A DNA stretch of 64,000 nucleotides from Brucella pseudintermedia (GCF_008932435.1 NZ_WBWE01000013.1:1-64000), one strand, 5' to 3'. Numbered from the stretch's first letter, positions 16,830-24,904 are shown. Translations and numbers: made by a program. Notes: generated by a model not told the origin, from the letters alone.

Positions 16830-16989
16830 TTGTCCTCAGTCCTTCGCGAATAACGAATGCAAGAATGATCGCTGCCAAACCACCGGCAATAAGCGCCCAC
16901 GGCAGACCGGCCAGCAGATAAATCCCGGCGATGACGGATGAAATCCCGGCCAGAAGTACAGCGACCGATAACAATGCAACAGCGATCAT
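16822..16989 (-). CDS. small two-helix membrane protein
   Basis: 55 residues from ATG 16989 with GGAGG upstream. Two hydrophobic helices (IAVALLSVAVLLAGISSVIA and LPWALIAGGLAAIILAFVI) and a short basic C-terminus. It lies between capsid and portal with an 8-base overlap into the portal gene. The role is unknown. The size and topology resemble a holin, but the location argues against that. Confidence 0.6.
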   Translation of the reverse strand: MIAVALLSVAVLLAGISSVIAGIYLLAGLPWALIAGGLAAIILAFVIREGLRTNG

Positions 16990-17052
16990 CACGCCTCCAG
17001 TGAGTGAAGCCAGCCGCCCGTAGGCGACCGGCATATTCGTAAAGGCTACGGA

Positions 17053-19047
17053 TTAGCTGCCAGCATTTCCGCCGTAGTTTGCACCCGTGACGAACGAGAC
17101 AGCCTGCGCACGGCGCTTCTGCCAGTTGATATAACGCTCGGCACGGATGCCGATGCTATTCGTCTGCCAGAGCGATACGAGTTCAGCCGGGGTTGCCGTT
17201 CCGCTGTTATTGGCCGGGTTATCAACCATCTGGAGCGAAGCCTCGCGGGAAGCGTCGATGACAACCTGACCATCGTCAGCCAGATAAATCTGGTCAGCGG
17301 CAACGAGAGCCAGCATACCGGCAGGGATATACTGAGAGGTGATAACCGGGAGGCCATCCAGTACACCGCCCTTCGGGCCGATCTCAGGATATTCGCGCTG
17401 ACCGAGCGGGTTCTTAACGCGGGCAAGCTGCTGCGCCAGAATTTCCGACATCAGGAACACGCCGTTCGCCGTCGAAAGGTTGGCGGTGATGAACTGCGTA
17501 TAAAGAGCGTCGATATCCTGATCCGGATTGCCGGTCGAAGGAATGCCGGTCACGCCGTTGGTGATGGACGCCGGAGAGACGTTCGCCACAGCGGCCTTTG
17601 CTGGATCGATAAAGTCGATATCGAGACGTGCACGGATCGCATCACCCAGAGCGTTACGAACCAGAAGGTCAGCAGACGGATTGGAGAAGCGAACGAGTTC
17701 CTCAGTCAGAACTGCGATAGACGCCACCTTCGCCCAACGAAGCTCGATCTGCGAGAAATCGAACTTGGTAAGAGGCTTTGGAGCACCTTCTCCAACCCAG
17801 TATGCATCACCACCGCTCGTCTGCGCCGGAATTTTGACGTTGAATGGCACGTTGAACAGCGACGGGATATTGCCAGTGCCGAACTTGCCGATCACGGTCG
17901 AAGGCCGCAGGAACTCGATGAAGTCGCCAGCAAAGTTCTGATAATCGACCAGTGCACCGGCCCAAGTCGGATCAGTCGTCGTACCGGCTGCAACAGCGGC
18001 CTTCAGGACGTTGTGAATGCGGGTCTGTTCAGGATAGTGCGTCTTCGCGATTTCAACAGCGCGGAGAGGATCGCCCTTGGCAGCCGCAAGCGACTTGACG
18101 AAGCGAGCAAATTCAACGCCAGGCGCGAGCTTGCTCTTGACCTCGATTACCGGGCCGCGAGAAACGTCAACAGACGAATTTACCGACTTGGTGGCGTTAA
18201 TCGGCTTGGCTTCGACAGCCTGAGCCTTTTCGAGCGCACGGTAACGCTTCAGGTCACCGTCAATCGATGCGACTTCGGCTTCGAGACCATCGAACTCTTC
18301 TTGTTCCGCCTCATCGGTCGAACGGCCTTCATCAATGGACTTCTGCATGATTGCCGACATACGGTCGGTCTTTTCAACGCGAGCGGCTTCGAGTGCCTCG
18401 ATCTGCTCGGCAACAGTTTTCTTCTCAGCCATGGTTTTCTCCTGTGGCTTCTTGAGATTGATGGATTTTGTGGAAGGTTTTCCCGAAGCGACGGGAGAAG
18501 GATCGGTACCCTTGTTGCCAGACGCGGCAGGCGCACCGATATCGAACTGTTTGATGACGGCGATGGCGTCAGCATTCATGCTCTTGCCAAGGCCGGTAAT
18601 GACCGCCTCTTGATTGGCGGGGATAGTAACGGCGGAAAGCTCGTAAACCTCAGTCTCAGCGAACTTGATGCCGCCGTTTTCCATGAAGCTGTATTCCAAG
18701 GCTCGAAAGCCAATAGAAACTGCCCTTACAAGGCCGAGCTTGATGCTCTGCCAAGCTTCATCGACGCGATCTTTCAATGCGCCAGGTTCATTTATGACCG
18801 GAATTTCAGCCTCGAAGGCAATGCCGTCCTTGGTCGGCTTGTCAAACTTTACCGTACCAATGGGTTTGCGAGCATCATGCTGCCAAAGGAAGGCAAGCGG
18901 GTTCTGGAACTTGACGCCAAGCGGATCAACGATATCGCCAGACCTATCGACAGTTGGCGTCGTCGCCACACCGCGAATAATGCGCCGCTCTTCATTCACC
19001 GACTTGACATCGAAGAATGAATAAGCGCGCCGCGTCATATCATCCAT
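17053..19047 (-). CDS. fused HK97-type prohead protease and major capsid protein
   Basis: 664 residues in one frame. Residues about 1-200 are a prohead protease: TPTVDRSGDIVDPLGVKF, FLWQHDARKPIG with the catalytic-type His, and VRAVSIGF...YELSAVTIPAN with the Ser region. From about 206 an acidic coiled delta/scaffold segment starts (MAEKKTVAEQIEALEAARVE). The HK97 capsid follows (VPFNVKIPAQTSGGDAYWVG, LTEELVRFSN, GLPVITSQYIPAG). An internal ATG at 18432 with its own AGGAGA site would give the capsid precursor alone. Start 19047 has GGAGG upstream. Confidence 0.93.
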   Translation of the reverse strand: MDDMTRRAYSFFDVKSVNEERRIIRGVATTPTVDRSGDIVDPLGVKFQNPLAFLWQHDARKPIGTVKFDKPTKDGIAFEAEIPVINEPGALKDRVDEAWQSIKLGLVRAVSIGFRALEYSFMENGGIKFAETEVYELSAVTIPANQEAVITGLGKSMNADAIAVIKQFDIGAPAASGNKGTDPSPVASGKPSTKSINLKKPQEKTMAEKKTVAEQIEALEAARVEKTDRMSAIMQKSIDEGRSTDEAEQEEFDGLEAEVASIDGDLKRYRALEKAQAVEAKPINATKSVNSSVDVSRGPVIEVKSKLAPGVEFARFVKSLAAAKGDPLRAVEIAKTHYPEQTRIHNVLKAAVAAGTTTDPTWAGALVDYQNFAGDFIEFLRPSTVIGKFGTGNIPSLFNVPFNVKIPAQTSGGDAYWVGEGAPKPLTKFDFSQIELRWAKVASIAVLTEELVRFSNPSADLLVRNALGDAIRARLDIDFIDPAKAAVANVSPASITNGVTGIPSTGNPDQDIDALYTQFITANLSTANGVFLMSEILAQQLARVKNPLGQREYPEIGPKGGVLDGLPVITSQYIPAGMLALVAADQIYLADDGQVVIDASREASLQMVDNPANNSGTATPAELVSLWQTNSIGIRAERYINWQKRRAQAVSFVTGANYGGNAGS
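18430..18443 (-). promoter_or_regulatory. internal ribosome binding site for capsid-only product
   Basis: AGGAGA at 18443-18438 stands 5 bases before an in-frame ATG (codon 206 of the fused gene), exactly at the protease/scaffold junction. It predicts a 459-residue capsid precursor made in excess over the full-length fusion. Confidence 0.6.
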
Positions 19048-19087
19048 GACGGACCTCCAAATGGTCGAATTGTTCGAAAGGCTCAGA

Positions 19088-20764
19088 TTAAACTATGAGC
19101 ATCTGATATTGCGGTTTCCGCTTTGGCTCCGGGTTCCGGCTCATCACCGTCACCGCGTCGAATAGCGCCATCACCGGGTCAATCTTCGCATCGCCCGCGT
19201 TTTGCTTGGTTGCCTTGATCCCGGTTGCCGTTGGCTCAATCTTGAGATTTCCCACACACCAGTCCATCAGCGATGACGGTGCATGTCTCAACGTGCCGTT
19301 CACAAGGCGGCGTTCAGACGACTTGATTGCCGTCATCATTCGCCAGCCCTGCGCTACGCCTTCCAGATTGCCGTTTTCCTGCGATACGCCGATTTCATCC
19401 AGAGCTTCGATCATGTCGCCAAGGCCCGCCGGGTCCACGGCTACAGAAGCGAGCAAGCCCCGCTCTTTCACGTAGTCGATCTTGCCAATGATGTCCGAGA
19501 TGTCCTCCAGCGCATCATCGACAATCGTCAATTCCCCTGCCCGCTGGAAATCACGAAGCAGAGACGCGATAGACTTCCGACGTTCAAGAACGCTTGTGTG
19601 GCACCATGCATGTGACCATGCGAGCCAGTTCCACGAGCCTTTCTCACGTCCGACTATTGTCATCCCGAATAAGTCGTCCAGACCGCCGCCGTCGATGCCG
19701 ACAACGCAGACCTCACACCGATCCAACAAAGCATCGAGACTGGTTATCGTCTTGTCCGTGCGCTCTGCCCAGAACTCGGCACCCGGCCAGCGATTGGCGC
19801 GCAGATTTGAGCCAATCTCGACATTCAAATGCTTGGCAAGAAACACATTTCTCGTTTCAGGACCGCTTGCCAGTTCCTTTGTCAGCTCTCGTTCAATCCA
19901 GTCAGATGAAACCGAAAGACCTAAATTTGGGTTGGTGACGTAGAAGTTTTCCGACTTCATAAATTCGCCGCTGTCGATCATCGACTTTGGGAACTCATAC
20001 AGGACCGGCAGAAACTTGTTGTCCTCAATCTTGCCATCTCTCACATCGCGGGCATAGTCGAGCTTCGCCTTGAAAACGCCAGCGGGAGGTTCGTCGCTCT
20101 GCGTGGTCAGATAGATCACAAAACCTTCTGGACGCGATACCATGCCGCCCATTGCTTCGCGCAACATGGCGTCTGACTTAGGCTTTTTGCCAAACACCCA
20201 AAGCTCATCGATCAGGATGCGGCCCGATTTCTTACCGGAGACCGTATCTGTTTCAGCCGCGACAACCTTGAGCGCTGATCTGTTCACCCGATGCGTAATC
20301 GTGCGGGTATGCTCTTGGACATGCAGCAAATCAGCCAACTCGTCATCAGCCCGCACCATACCGGCAGCAGGTTTGAAGCTGTTATTCGCCACCTCAAGCG
20401 TCGGGGCGAGAATGAGGATTTCTTCTTCCTCACGCCATCCGATAAGCAGCGCCGTCAACATGATACCGGCAGCAATGGTCGATTTCGTATTCTTTTTAGC
20501 AATGAGCAAAAGATATTCGGCGATCTTCTGCTGCCCTGTTTCCGGGTCATTCGCTCCAAAGATCGAAGCCACAAAATCAAATACCCACTGTTCGCAGCAT
20601 TCGCCAAATGTCGGCTTCCCGGGTAGGTCAGGCACTCTAAGCGCCTTAAACTTCTCCAGCGCGTAAGCCGCCTCATCTGGGAATAGCGGGGCGAAAGGGA
20701 TCAGCGATTGACGATTGATAATCCGCTTTTCCCAATCTGGGCATCGCGTTGTCCATTCAACCAT
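19088..20764 (-). CDS. terminase large subunit
   Basis: 558 residues. ATPase: an atypical Walker A region LLLIAKKNTKSTIAAGI (about residues 85-101) and a Walker B RILIDELWVFG, then LTTQSDEPP as coupling motif. Nuclease: VVGIDGGGLDDLFG, VAVDPAGLGD and KIDPVMALFDA acidic residues. This is the HK97/phiC31-like type that cuts and packages concatemeric DNA. Its start overlaps the small-subunit stop (ATGA); a GTG 3 bases upstream is an alternative start. Confidence 0.95.
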   Translation of the reverse strand: MVEWTTRCPDWEKRIINRQSLIPFAPLFPDEAAYALEKFKALRVPDLPGKPTFGECCEQWVFDFVASIFGANDPETGQQKIAEYLLLIAKKNTKSTIAAGIMLTALLIGWREEEEILILAPTLEVANNSFKPAAGMVRADDELADLLHVQEHTRTITHRVNRSALKVVAAETDTVSGKKSGRILIDELWVFGKKPKSDAMLREAMGGMVSRPEGFVIYLTTQSDEPPAGVFKAKLDYARDVRDGKIEDNKFLPVLYEFPKSMIDSGEFMKSENFYVTNPNLGLSVSSDWIERELTKELASGPETRNVFLAKHLNVEIGSNLRANRWPGAEFWAERTDKTITSLDALLDRCEVCVVGIDGGGLDDLFGMTIVGREKGSWNWLAWSHAWCHTSVLERRKSIASLLRDFQRAGELTIVDDALEDISDIIGKIDYVKERGLLASVAVDPAGLGDMIEALDEIGVSQENGNLEGVAQGWRMMTAIKSSERRLVNGTLRHAPSSLMDWCVGNLKIEPTATGIKATKQNAGDAKIDPVMALFDAVTVMSRNPEPKRKPQYQMLIV

Positions 20765-21207
20765 CACACGACTTTCAGATTAGGACGGGAGCGCGGCGCA
20801 AACCGGCCACTATTCATAGCCTTCTCTGCCTTTTCCTGACGCTGTTCTTTCTTCCCCCCTTCACCCGGCTTTGCTACCGTGAAGCTTGCCAGAGCTTTCG
20901 CAGCGTCAAGCCTCAATTTCGGGTCCGCTTCCGGGTCATTCATCATCTGCTCGAAGAACTTGAGGGGATCACTGGCCTGAGCCGGTATGTACGGGTTCGG
21001 GTCGCCTGCCGGTGGTTCGTGCTTAACAGCCGCTTTTACCACATGTGTGCGCCCTATTGCCGCTAAAACATCCGGGTCTTTCTCATATCTCGAAGCAGCC
21101 TGTGAAGCCGTCTTTTCTGGGCATCCAGCCGCTATTGCAGCCTCTTTTTTCGACGCGCCTGACATACGCGCTTCGGCGTACCGGCGCTTCTGTTCAGTTA
21201 ACGCCAT
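20764..21207 (-). CDS. terminase small subunit
   Basis: 147 residues with the small-subunit HTH pattern MALTEQKRRYAEARMSGASK, KEAAIAAGCPEKTASQAASR, a middle QASDPLKFFEQMMNDPEADP and a basic tail. It recognises the packaging site and recruits the large subunit (4-base overlap). The cos-like spacer lies directly upstream. Confidence 0.85.
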   Translation of the reverse strand: MALTEQKRRYAEARMSGASKKEAAIAAGCPEKTASQAASRYEKDPDVLAAIGRTHVVKAAVKHEPPAGDPNPYIPAQASDPLKFFEQMMNDPEADPKLRLDAAKALASFTVAKPGEGGKKEQRQEKAEKAMNSGRFAPRSRPNLKVV

Positions 21208-21305
21208 CGATTAACAGCCTTTGTTAAGCGGGAAAAAATCTGCGCGTGCGGGGGGCGCGGGAGTGGCGGAAGAGGCGGTTCTGGACTTTCACCCCCGCCC
21301 CCCTT
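21208..21305. other. GC-rich intergenic palindrome, candidate cos site
   Basis: The 98-bp space between terminase small subunit and HNH gene has a strongly G/C-biased core with GGGGGGCG (21250-21257) and CGCCCCCC (21296-21303) as inverted repeats. In cos phages with an HNH nuclease beside the terminase the cohesive end often lies here. The nicking positions cannot be read from sequence alone. Confidence 0.4.
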
Positions 21306-22034
21306 CTATCCGAACAGTCTCATCTGCCCCATTGCCGTGCCTGACTTCATCAGGTTGCACTTTCGACATGCGCATTGTGTATTGCGATACGAATGCTCGC
21401 CGCCTTGCGCTATCGGAATGATGTGGTCCACCTCTGGCGCTCGATCATCGTAGGTTCCGCGCAGCCTCTTCGGTGTCTTCACTCCGCATAGCTGGCAGGT
21501 CCACTTGTCACGCTCCAGCACCGTGAGTGGATTGACGCTCTCCACTGATACGCCACGAAGGCGAAGCTTCCTTGCCTTGCGCTCGGCAGCCTTACGTCCT
21601 GATGCCTTGAATGCCTGCTTCGCTCGCTCCTTGGTCTGGAGCCGATTAGCCTCTCTGCATTCGTCGCACATCTTGCGGTCATACAGCTTTGGTGTACGAG
21701 CACCGCCGCATCTCACACACTCCAGCGAAGGAGCGGGCTTCACAACTGGCTTACGCATGAGTATGCGGAATGACGGCGGCTTTGACGTTATCCTGCGCCA
21801 ATCTGCATTGCAGGCGTCAGAGCAGAATATGCGGTCGTTATCCCCTCTTGCGATGAAGACTGACGAACACGCCTTACACGTCTTTTCCTTGAAGCTGTGC
21901 TTGCCGCTGTTGCTGCGCTTACGATTTGGCCGTGGCCGTTTGTTCCGGCACTCTTGGCTACAGTATTTTGCGGGCTGCTTGGTCTGTGCCGTGTTGCCAC
22001 AGACAACGCACTCGACTAGATAGGTCGAAGCCAT
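21306..22034 (-). CDS. HNH endonuclease with N-terminal zinc-knuckle repeats
   Basis: 242 residues from ATG 22034 (AAGGA, 5-base spacing). Three CxxC-type zinc sites occur in the first 130 residues (CVVCGN...CSQECR; CKACSS...CSDAC; CVRCGG...CDECR). A basic linker follows, then a C-terminal HNH domain: RDKWTCQLCG, PEVDHIIPIAQGG, NTQCACRKCN. It is close to the cos-like spacer and terminase; HNH proteins of such phages support cos cleavage, or may be mobile. The string of zinc knuckles is unusual. Confidence 0.85.
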   Translation of the reverse strand: MASTYLVECVVCGNTAQTKQPAKYCSQECRNKRPRPNRKRSNSGKHSFKEKTCKACSSVFIARGDNDRIFCSDACNADWRRITSKPPSFRILMRKPVVKPAPSLECVRCGGARTPKLYDRKMCDECREANRLQTKERAKQAFKASGRKAAERKARKLRLRGVSVESVNPLTVLERDKWTCQLCGVKTPKRLRGTYDDRAPEVDHIIPIAQGGEHSYRNTQCACRKCNLMKSGTAMGQMRLFG

Positions 22035-22123
22035 AGCGATCCTTCCATGATCGTTACTGGTTAGAGCCGTCGAGCATGTTGGTAGCATCTCGGCGGTTCG
22101 CTATTTCTAGCACAATGCCGCCT

Positions 22124-22483
22124 CTACTCAAAGCCGTAGCCGCGCTTCTCCTCACGTTGCTTCACTGTGTCGTGGCATGTCTTGCAAAGCGTCCAGACGT
22201 TACCTTCATCGAAGAACAGTGTCTTATCGCCACGATGCGGGGTCTTGTGATCCCCAACCAGCTTTGACGTGTCACTCTCCAGAACACCGCACATTTGACA
22301 GGTAAATAGATCGCGGGTCAGAACCTTCCACCGCAGCGCTCGCCATGCCGTTGTCGCATACAGTTTGCGCCATGGCTGGACTTTATACCGCAGTCGGTCC
22401 CGCTCTCTCTCATTCCCTTTGGCGTATCCCAGCCTTGGCTTCATCGTGGATACGAGAGGCTTGAGGGTTTTGATCTTAGCCAC
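22124..22483 (-). CDS. HNH endonuclease (terminase-associated type)
   Basis: 119 residues: WRALRWKVLTRDLFTCQMCG, then SKLVGDHKTPHRGD and NVWTLCKTCHDTVKQREE. This is the compact HNH protein commonly encoded next to terminase genes of cos siphoviruses, where it assists terminase at cos. It overlaps the upstream 69-residue gene by 8 bases. The 89-bp gap to the larger HNH gene has no coding signal. Confidence 0.88.
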   Translation of the reverse strand: MAKIKTLKPLVSTMKPRLGYAKGNERERDRLRYKVQPWRKLYATTAWRALRWKVLTRDLFTCQMCGVLESDTSKLVGDHKTPHRGDKTLFFDEGNVWTLCKTCHDTVKQREEKRGYGFE

Positions 22484-22685
22484 TCACGACACCGATCTTG
22501 ATCCCGTCTGATAGGACCATAAGCTTTGGCGCATCCGGTCCCATGAAGCGGTTCCATGCGTCATTGATACTCTGCCTCATATCATCTGATATTGGCTCAT
22601 CTGTCATGAGCACGAACTTGTCACCGGGCCGAGCATCCAATCTCGAAAGGTTGCCGAGGAATTTGATTTGCTGCTCTTCCGCCAT
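22476..22685 (-). CDS. conserved-looking small phage protein, unknown
   Basis: 69 residues, acidic, with a D-R-P-GDKFVLMTDEPISDD core and a C-terminal hydrophobic strand (KIGVVSG). It overlaps the HNH gene by 8 bases. The sequence looks like a real small globular protein, but I recognise no family function. Confidence 0.55.
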   Translation of the reverse strand: MAEEQQIKFLGNLSRLDARPGDKFVLMTDEPISDDMRQSINDAWNRFMGPDAPKLMVLSDGIKIGVVSG

Positions 22686-22688
22686 CCT

Positions 22689-22886
22689 CTACCCCTTCGC
22701 CTTAAGCTCTGCTGCTACTGCTGCCTCGGTCTGGTGATCCAGGTATGCGTCTAAGCTGGCATGCATCTGGTCTCGGATTTCATCGGCTATATCCATGTTG
22801 CCGCGCATGACTGCTGCGAGATGGAGATGCCTTGATCCTACGATGTCCTGCCATGTGGCTTGCATGAACTGGATGGGCTTGGGCAT
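22689..22886 (-). CDS. small phage protein, unknown
   Basis: 65 residues from ATG 22886, which overlaps the stop of the upstream Tat-signal gene (TAATG). Composition is His/Met/Ala-rich and helical (IVGSRHLHLAAVMRGNMDIA). There is no known motif. The overlap and operon position are the main evidence. Confidence 0.55.
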   Translation of the reverse strand: MPKPIQFMQATWQDIVGSRHLHLAAVMRGNMDIADEIRDQMHASLDAYLDHQTEAAVAAELKAKG

Positions 22887-23194
22887 TAGTAGCGTCCCAG
22901 CCGTTCCAGTTCGCCGGTAATGTGGCGGAAGCTGTCCGATGTCCACTTAAGCGATGCTGCCACGTCTTGGTTTAGCGCATCAACGTCGATTGGATAAATA
23001 TTGGCAGGGTTGACCCAGAACTTACCGTCTTTGAAGATCATGGGCTTCGTGATCTCCGGGTTGAGGACCATCTCCGGCCCGGCTTCACCAGTAACGATAT
23101 TCTTGACGTTCTCCGCTCTTGGCAGCGCCATTGCAGGAACGGCAGCAGCTACAGGAGCGAGGCCGAGGAAGGAAAGGAAGCGTCTGCGGTTCAT
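22886..23194 (-). CDS. small exported protein with twin-arginine signal
   Basis: 102 residues from ATG 23194 (GGAGA upstream; ATGA overlap with the preceding gene). The N-terminus MNRRRFLSFLGLAPVAAAVP ends in AMALP and is a textbook Tat signal: R-R-x-F-L then a hydrophobic stretch. The mature part has EAGPEMVLNPE, a phrase also typical of tape-measure C-termini, and ends in an amphipathic helix. It is one of two Tat-type small proteins in the prophage. The function is unknown. Confidence 0.6.
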   Translation of the reverse strand: MNRRRFLSFLGLAPVAAAVPAMALPRAENVKNIVTGEAGPEMVLNPEITKPMIFKDGKFWVNPANIYPIDVDALNQDVAASLKWTSDSFRHITGELERLGRY

Positions 23195-23448
23195 GCTGCT
23201 TCTCCAGCGTGGTTTGCAATGCACCCGGTGCGCCAATCATGGCTCGGGACATCGCCCTCGGTGATGATTGCGAATGCTGACGGTTTGTACTTAGATATCG
23301 GCTCTCGCTTGCCTGTCTTCGGCCACCAAGCGCATTCGTTACCGTTGAAGCCCCATACGGCCTTAACGACAGTGCCGTCTTTCATCTTGAGAACGGCAAC
23401 CGTTCCGTAGCTGACCGTCGCTGCCATATTTATCGGCTGCCAGTTCAT
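23191..23448 (-). CDS. small phage protein, unknown
   Basis: 85 residues: MNWQPINMAATVSYGTVAVL, KDGTVVKAVWGFNGNECAWW, then PSHDWRTGCIANHAGEAA. It looks like a small beta-barrel-type protein. Its stop overlaps the Tat-signal gene start. No family function is recognised. Confidence 0.5.
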   Translation of the reverse strand: MNWQPINMAATVSYGTVAVLKMKDGTVVKAVWGFNGNECAWWPKTGKREPISKYKPSAFAIITEGDVPSHDWRTGCIANHAGEAA

Positions 23449-23472
23449 ATCCGTTCCTCTTGATCTATGGCT

Positions 23473-23691
23473 TTAGAAACCGATGCGCATCGCACCAAAC
23501 CCACGGCGTTCGCACATTGCCCTGATAATATTGGCTCTGCCTCTTTGCGCGATCCTCTTAAGCTCTAAAGCCGACGCCATGCAGGCCTCCCAATCAACTT
23601 CGATGGGCTCAGGCTTGGCGGGAAGCGCAACGCCATACCGCTTTGCTGCTGCCTCAATGCGGAGCTGCAAACAATTCAAACGATCGTGCAT
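23473..23691 (-). CDS. small basic phage protein, unknown
   Basis: 72 residues, helical and basic (LRIEAAAKRYGVALPAKPEP, LELKRIAQRGRANIIRAM). Possibly nucleic-acid binding by charge only. Confidence 0.45.
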   Translation of the reverse strand: MHDRLNCLQLRIEAAAKRYGVALPAKPEPIEVDWEACMASALELKRIAQRGRANIIRAMCERRGFGAMRIGF

Positions 23692-23711
23692 CCAAATATC
23701 CTGATTAGTGT

Positions 23712-23801
23712 TTAACCGGGCTTGCCCACTTCACACCGCTTAATGCAGGGTTGCGGCCCCGGAGCGGTCGGTGCGTTCTCTTCAAACACGAGTGTAGCCA
23801 T
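23712..23801 (-). CDS. possible 29-residue microprotein
   Basis: ATG at 23801 to TAA at 23712: MATLVFEENAPTAPGPQP, then CIKRCEVGKPG. Codon content looks protein-like and it continues the leftward gene string, but no convincing RBS is present. Confidence 0.3.
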   Translation of the reverse strand: MATLVFEENAPTAPGPQPCIKRCEVGKPG

Positions 23802-23933
23802 GGTCTCATCGCCCGGTGGGATGAGTGAAAGGAGTACCGCTCCCTATGATGCGAAAAGCCGCTCAATGGCGGGGCTGATTGTTGGTCGCATATTTAGACA
23901 GATGCGCTATCCTGATGGAAACAGGAGGCAGCA

Positions 23934-24134
23934 ATGTATCAGATCAAGGTTTTGGAACTTCTCGAAGACGGTACGTCACGGCCACATGAGTTCACCGAAA
24001 TGGAAACCGCGCAAGAGTTCGTCCGACACGCTACCTTTGACCTGAAGGTCTGGATAGAAAAGTACGGCATCTTTGACCGCGATGACTTCTTGAAGCTCCG
24101 GTCTATGCCGCAGGATGAAGCCATCCCTTTTTAA
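23934..24134 (+). CDS. small acidic protein on opposite strand, unknown
   Basis: 66 residues with a very good RBS (AGGAGG, 5 bases before ATG): MYQIKVLELLEDGTSRPHEF, then DLKVWIEKYGIFDRDDFLKL. It is divergent from the leftward operon, so it has its own promoter. A convincing -35/-10 pair was not found. This is another candidate independently expressed accessory gene. Confidence 0.6.
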   Translation: MYQIKVLELLEDGTSRPHEFTEMETAQEFVRHATFDLKVWIEKYGIFDRDDFLKLRSMPQDEAIPF

Positions 24135-24156
24135 TTCCGCTCCGCTCTCTCCAATG

Positions 24157-24183
24157 AAAAAGCCGCCACCCGAAGGCGACGGC
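24157..24183 (-). terminator. leftward terminator
   Basis: Minus strand GCCGTCGCC-TTCG-GGTGGCGGC followed by TTTTT, directly after the TAA of the 67-residue gene at 24188. Confidence 0.8.
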
Positions 24184-24187
24184 TAAA

Positions 24188-24391
24188 TTACTCGCGAATG
24201 TCGTCAAATGACTTCGTGCGCGGCTCTTGATCGTGCGACCCCTTGGCGAAGACAACCAGATCACCGTCAGCTATTTCTCGGCGCGCCCTCAAGTCCCATC
24301 CGCGATGAATGAAGTGTGGTGGCCCGAAAGCTTTGACCGCTGACCAGTACTCCTCACCACAAAACCCGACGAAGTGGACACATCGTTTCAT
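24188..24391 (-). CDS. small phage protein, unknown
   Basis: 67 residues: MKRCVHFVGFCGEEYWSAVK, PPHFIHRGWDLRARREIADG, DLVVFAKG. The Cys/His-rich start could bind metal. GAGGTGG precedes the start. The 17-base stretch covering this RBS and start is duplicated 56 bp upstream (24446-24462). The gene ends at a strong terminator and is preceded by 0.5 kb without genes, so it may be a separate transcription unit. Confidence 0.6.
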   Translation of the reverse strand: MKRCVHFVGFCGEEYWSAVKAFGPPHFIHRGWDLRARREIADGDLVVFAKGSHDQEPRTKSFDDIRE

Positions 24392-24462
24392 TTGGGCACC
24401 ACCTCAAGCTATTGAAACTACGGATAAAAATCCAATTCCAATGCGATTTGGGCACCACCTCA
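24390..24462 (-). repeat. duplicated RBS/start segment, 17 bp x 2
   Basis: TGAGGTGGTGCCCAAAT (minus strand) occurs at 24406-24390 and 24462-24446. The downstream copy is the RBS and first bases of the 67-residue gene. The upstream copy begins a 19-codon open frame that closes just before the real start. Confidence 0.6.
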
Positions 24463-24904
24463 TACACGGTGGCCTACCACCATACGGATAGGATCAGAAC
24501 GGGACCACGGCAGGCTTGCAAGGCTCCGCGCTATATGGGCGCGGCTACCGCTATTTCGGCCCCTCTGGAAACACACCAGACGCATGACCGCCGTTCTGAT
24601 TTGTTTGCCCTCATGTCTCGCGCTACCCGGATAAGTGGGGCGGTACTGCATGAGGGCGGATTTTTGCCCTAGTCGGCGCTCTTTCGAGCCGTCTGGCTAC
24701 GAGGACTTCCCCAGACCCGTTCTCCAACCACGGCTATCTTCGCTGGCCGTCAGCTACTTGCGAGGAACGGACGGACCTCCCCATCCTTCACGGCTTTCGC
24801 CGTCTCGCATTCCGTTGAGGCGTTGCCTCGAATTTGGCGCTGTGGGAGGATTTGCACCTCCCGGCAACCGGTTGGACATTCGGTCGCCTGCTACTTGCAC
24901 CCGC
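24392..24904. other. 0.5-kb gene-free stretch with hairpins
   Basis: No convincing coding frame on either strand; the open frames present are Arg/Pro/Ser-rich and lack RBSs. It contains GCCCTCATG/CATGAGGGC (24607-24615 and 24649-24657), followed by TTTTT at 24661, which could be a rightward terminator. It also holds two adjoining stem-loops at 24844-24888: GGGAG/CTCCC with a 9-nt loop, and an 8-bp stem with a 10-nt loop. On the minus strand the pair resembles the anticodon and T-arms of a degenerate tRNA. Confidence 0.5.

Noticed and set aside
16822-16989. Holin call for the two-span membrane protein
   Set aside because: Topology fits, but it is between capsid and portal with no lysis genes nearby.
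18013-19020. 335-codon plus-strand open frame
   Set aside because: Lies entirely opposite the protease/capsid gene, whose motifs are clear. The product is Arg/Leu-rich without domains.
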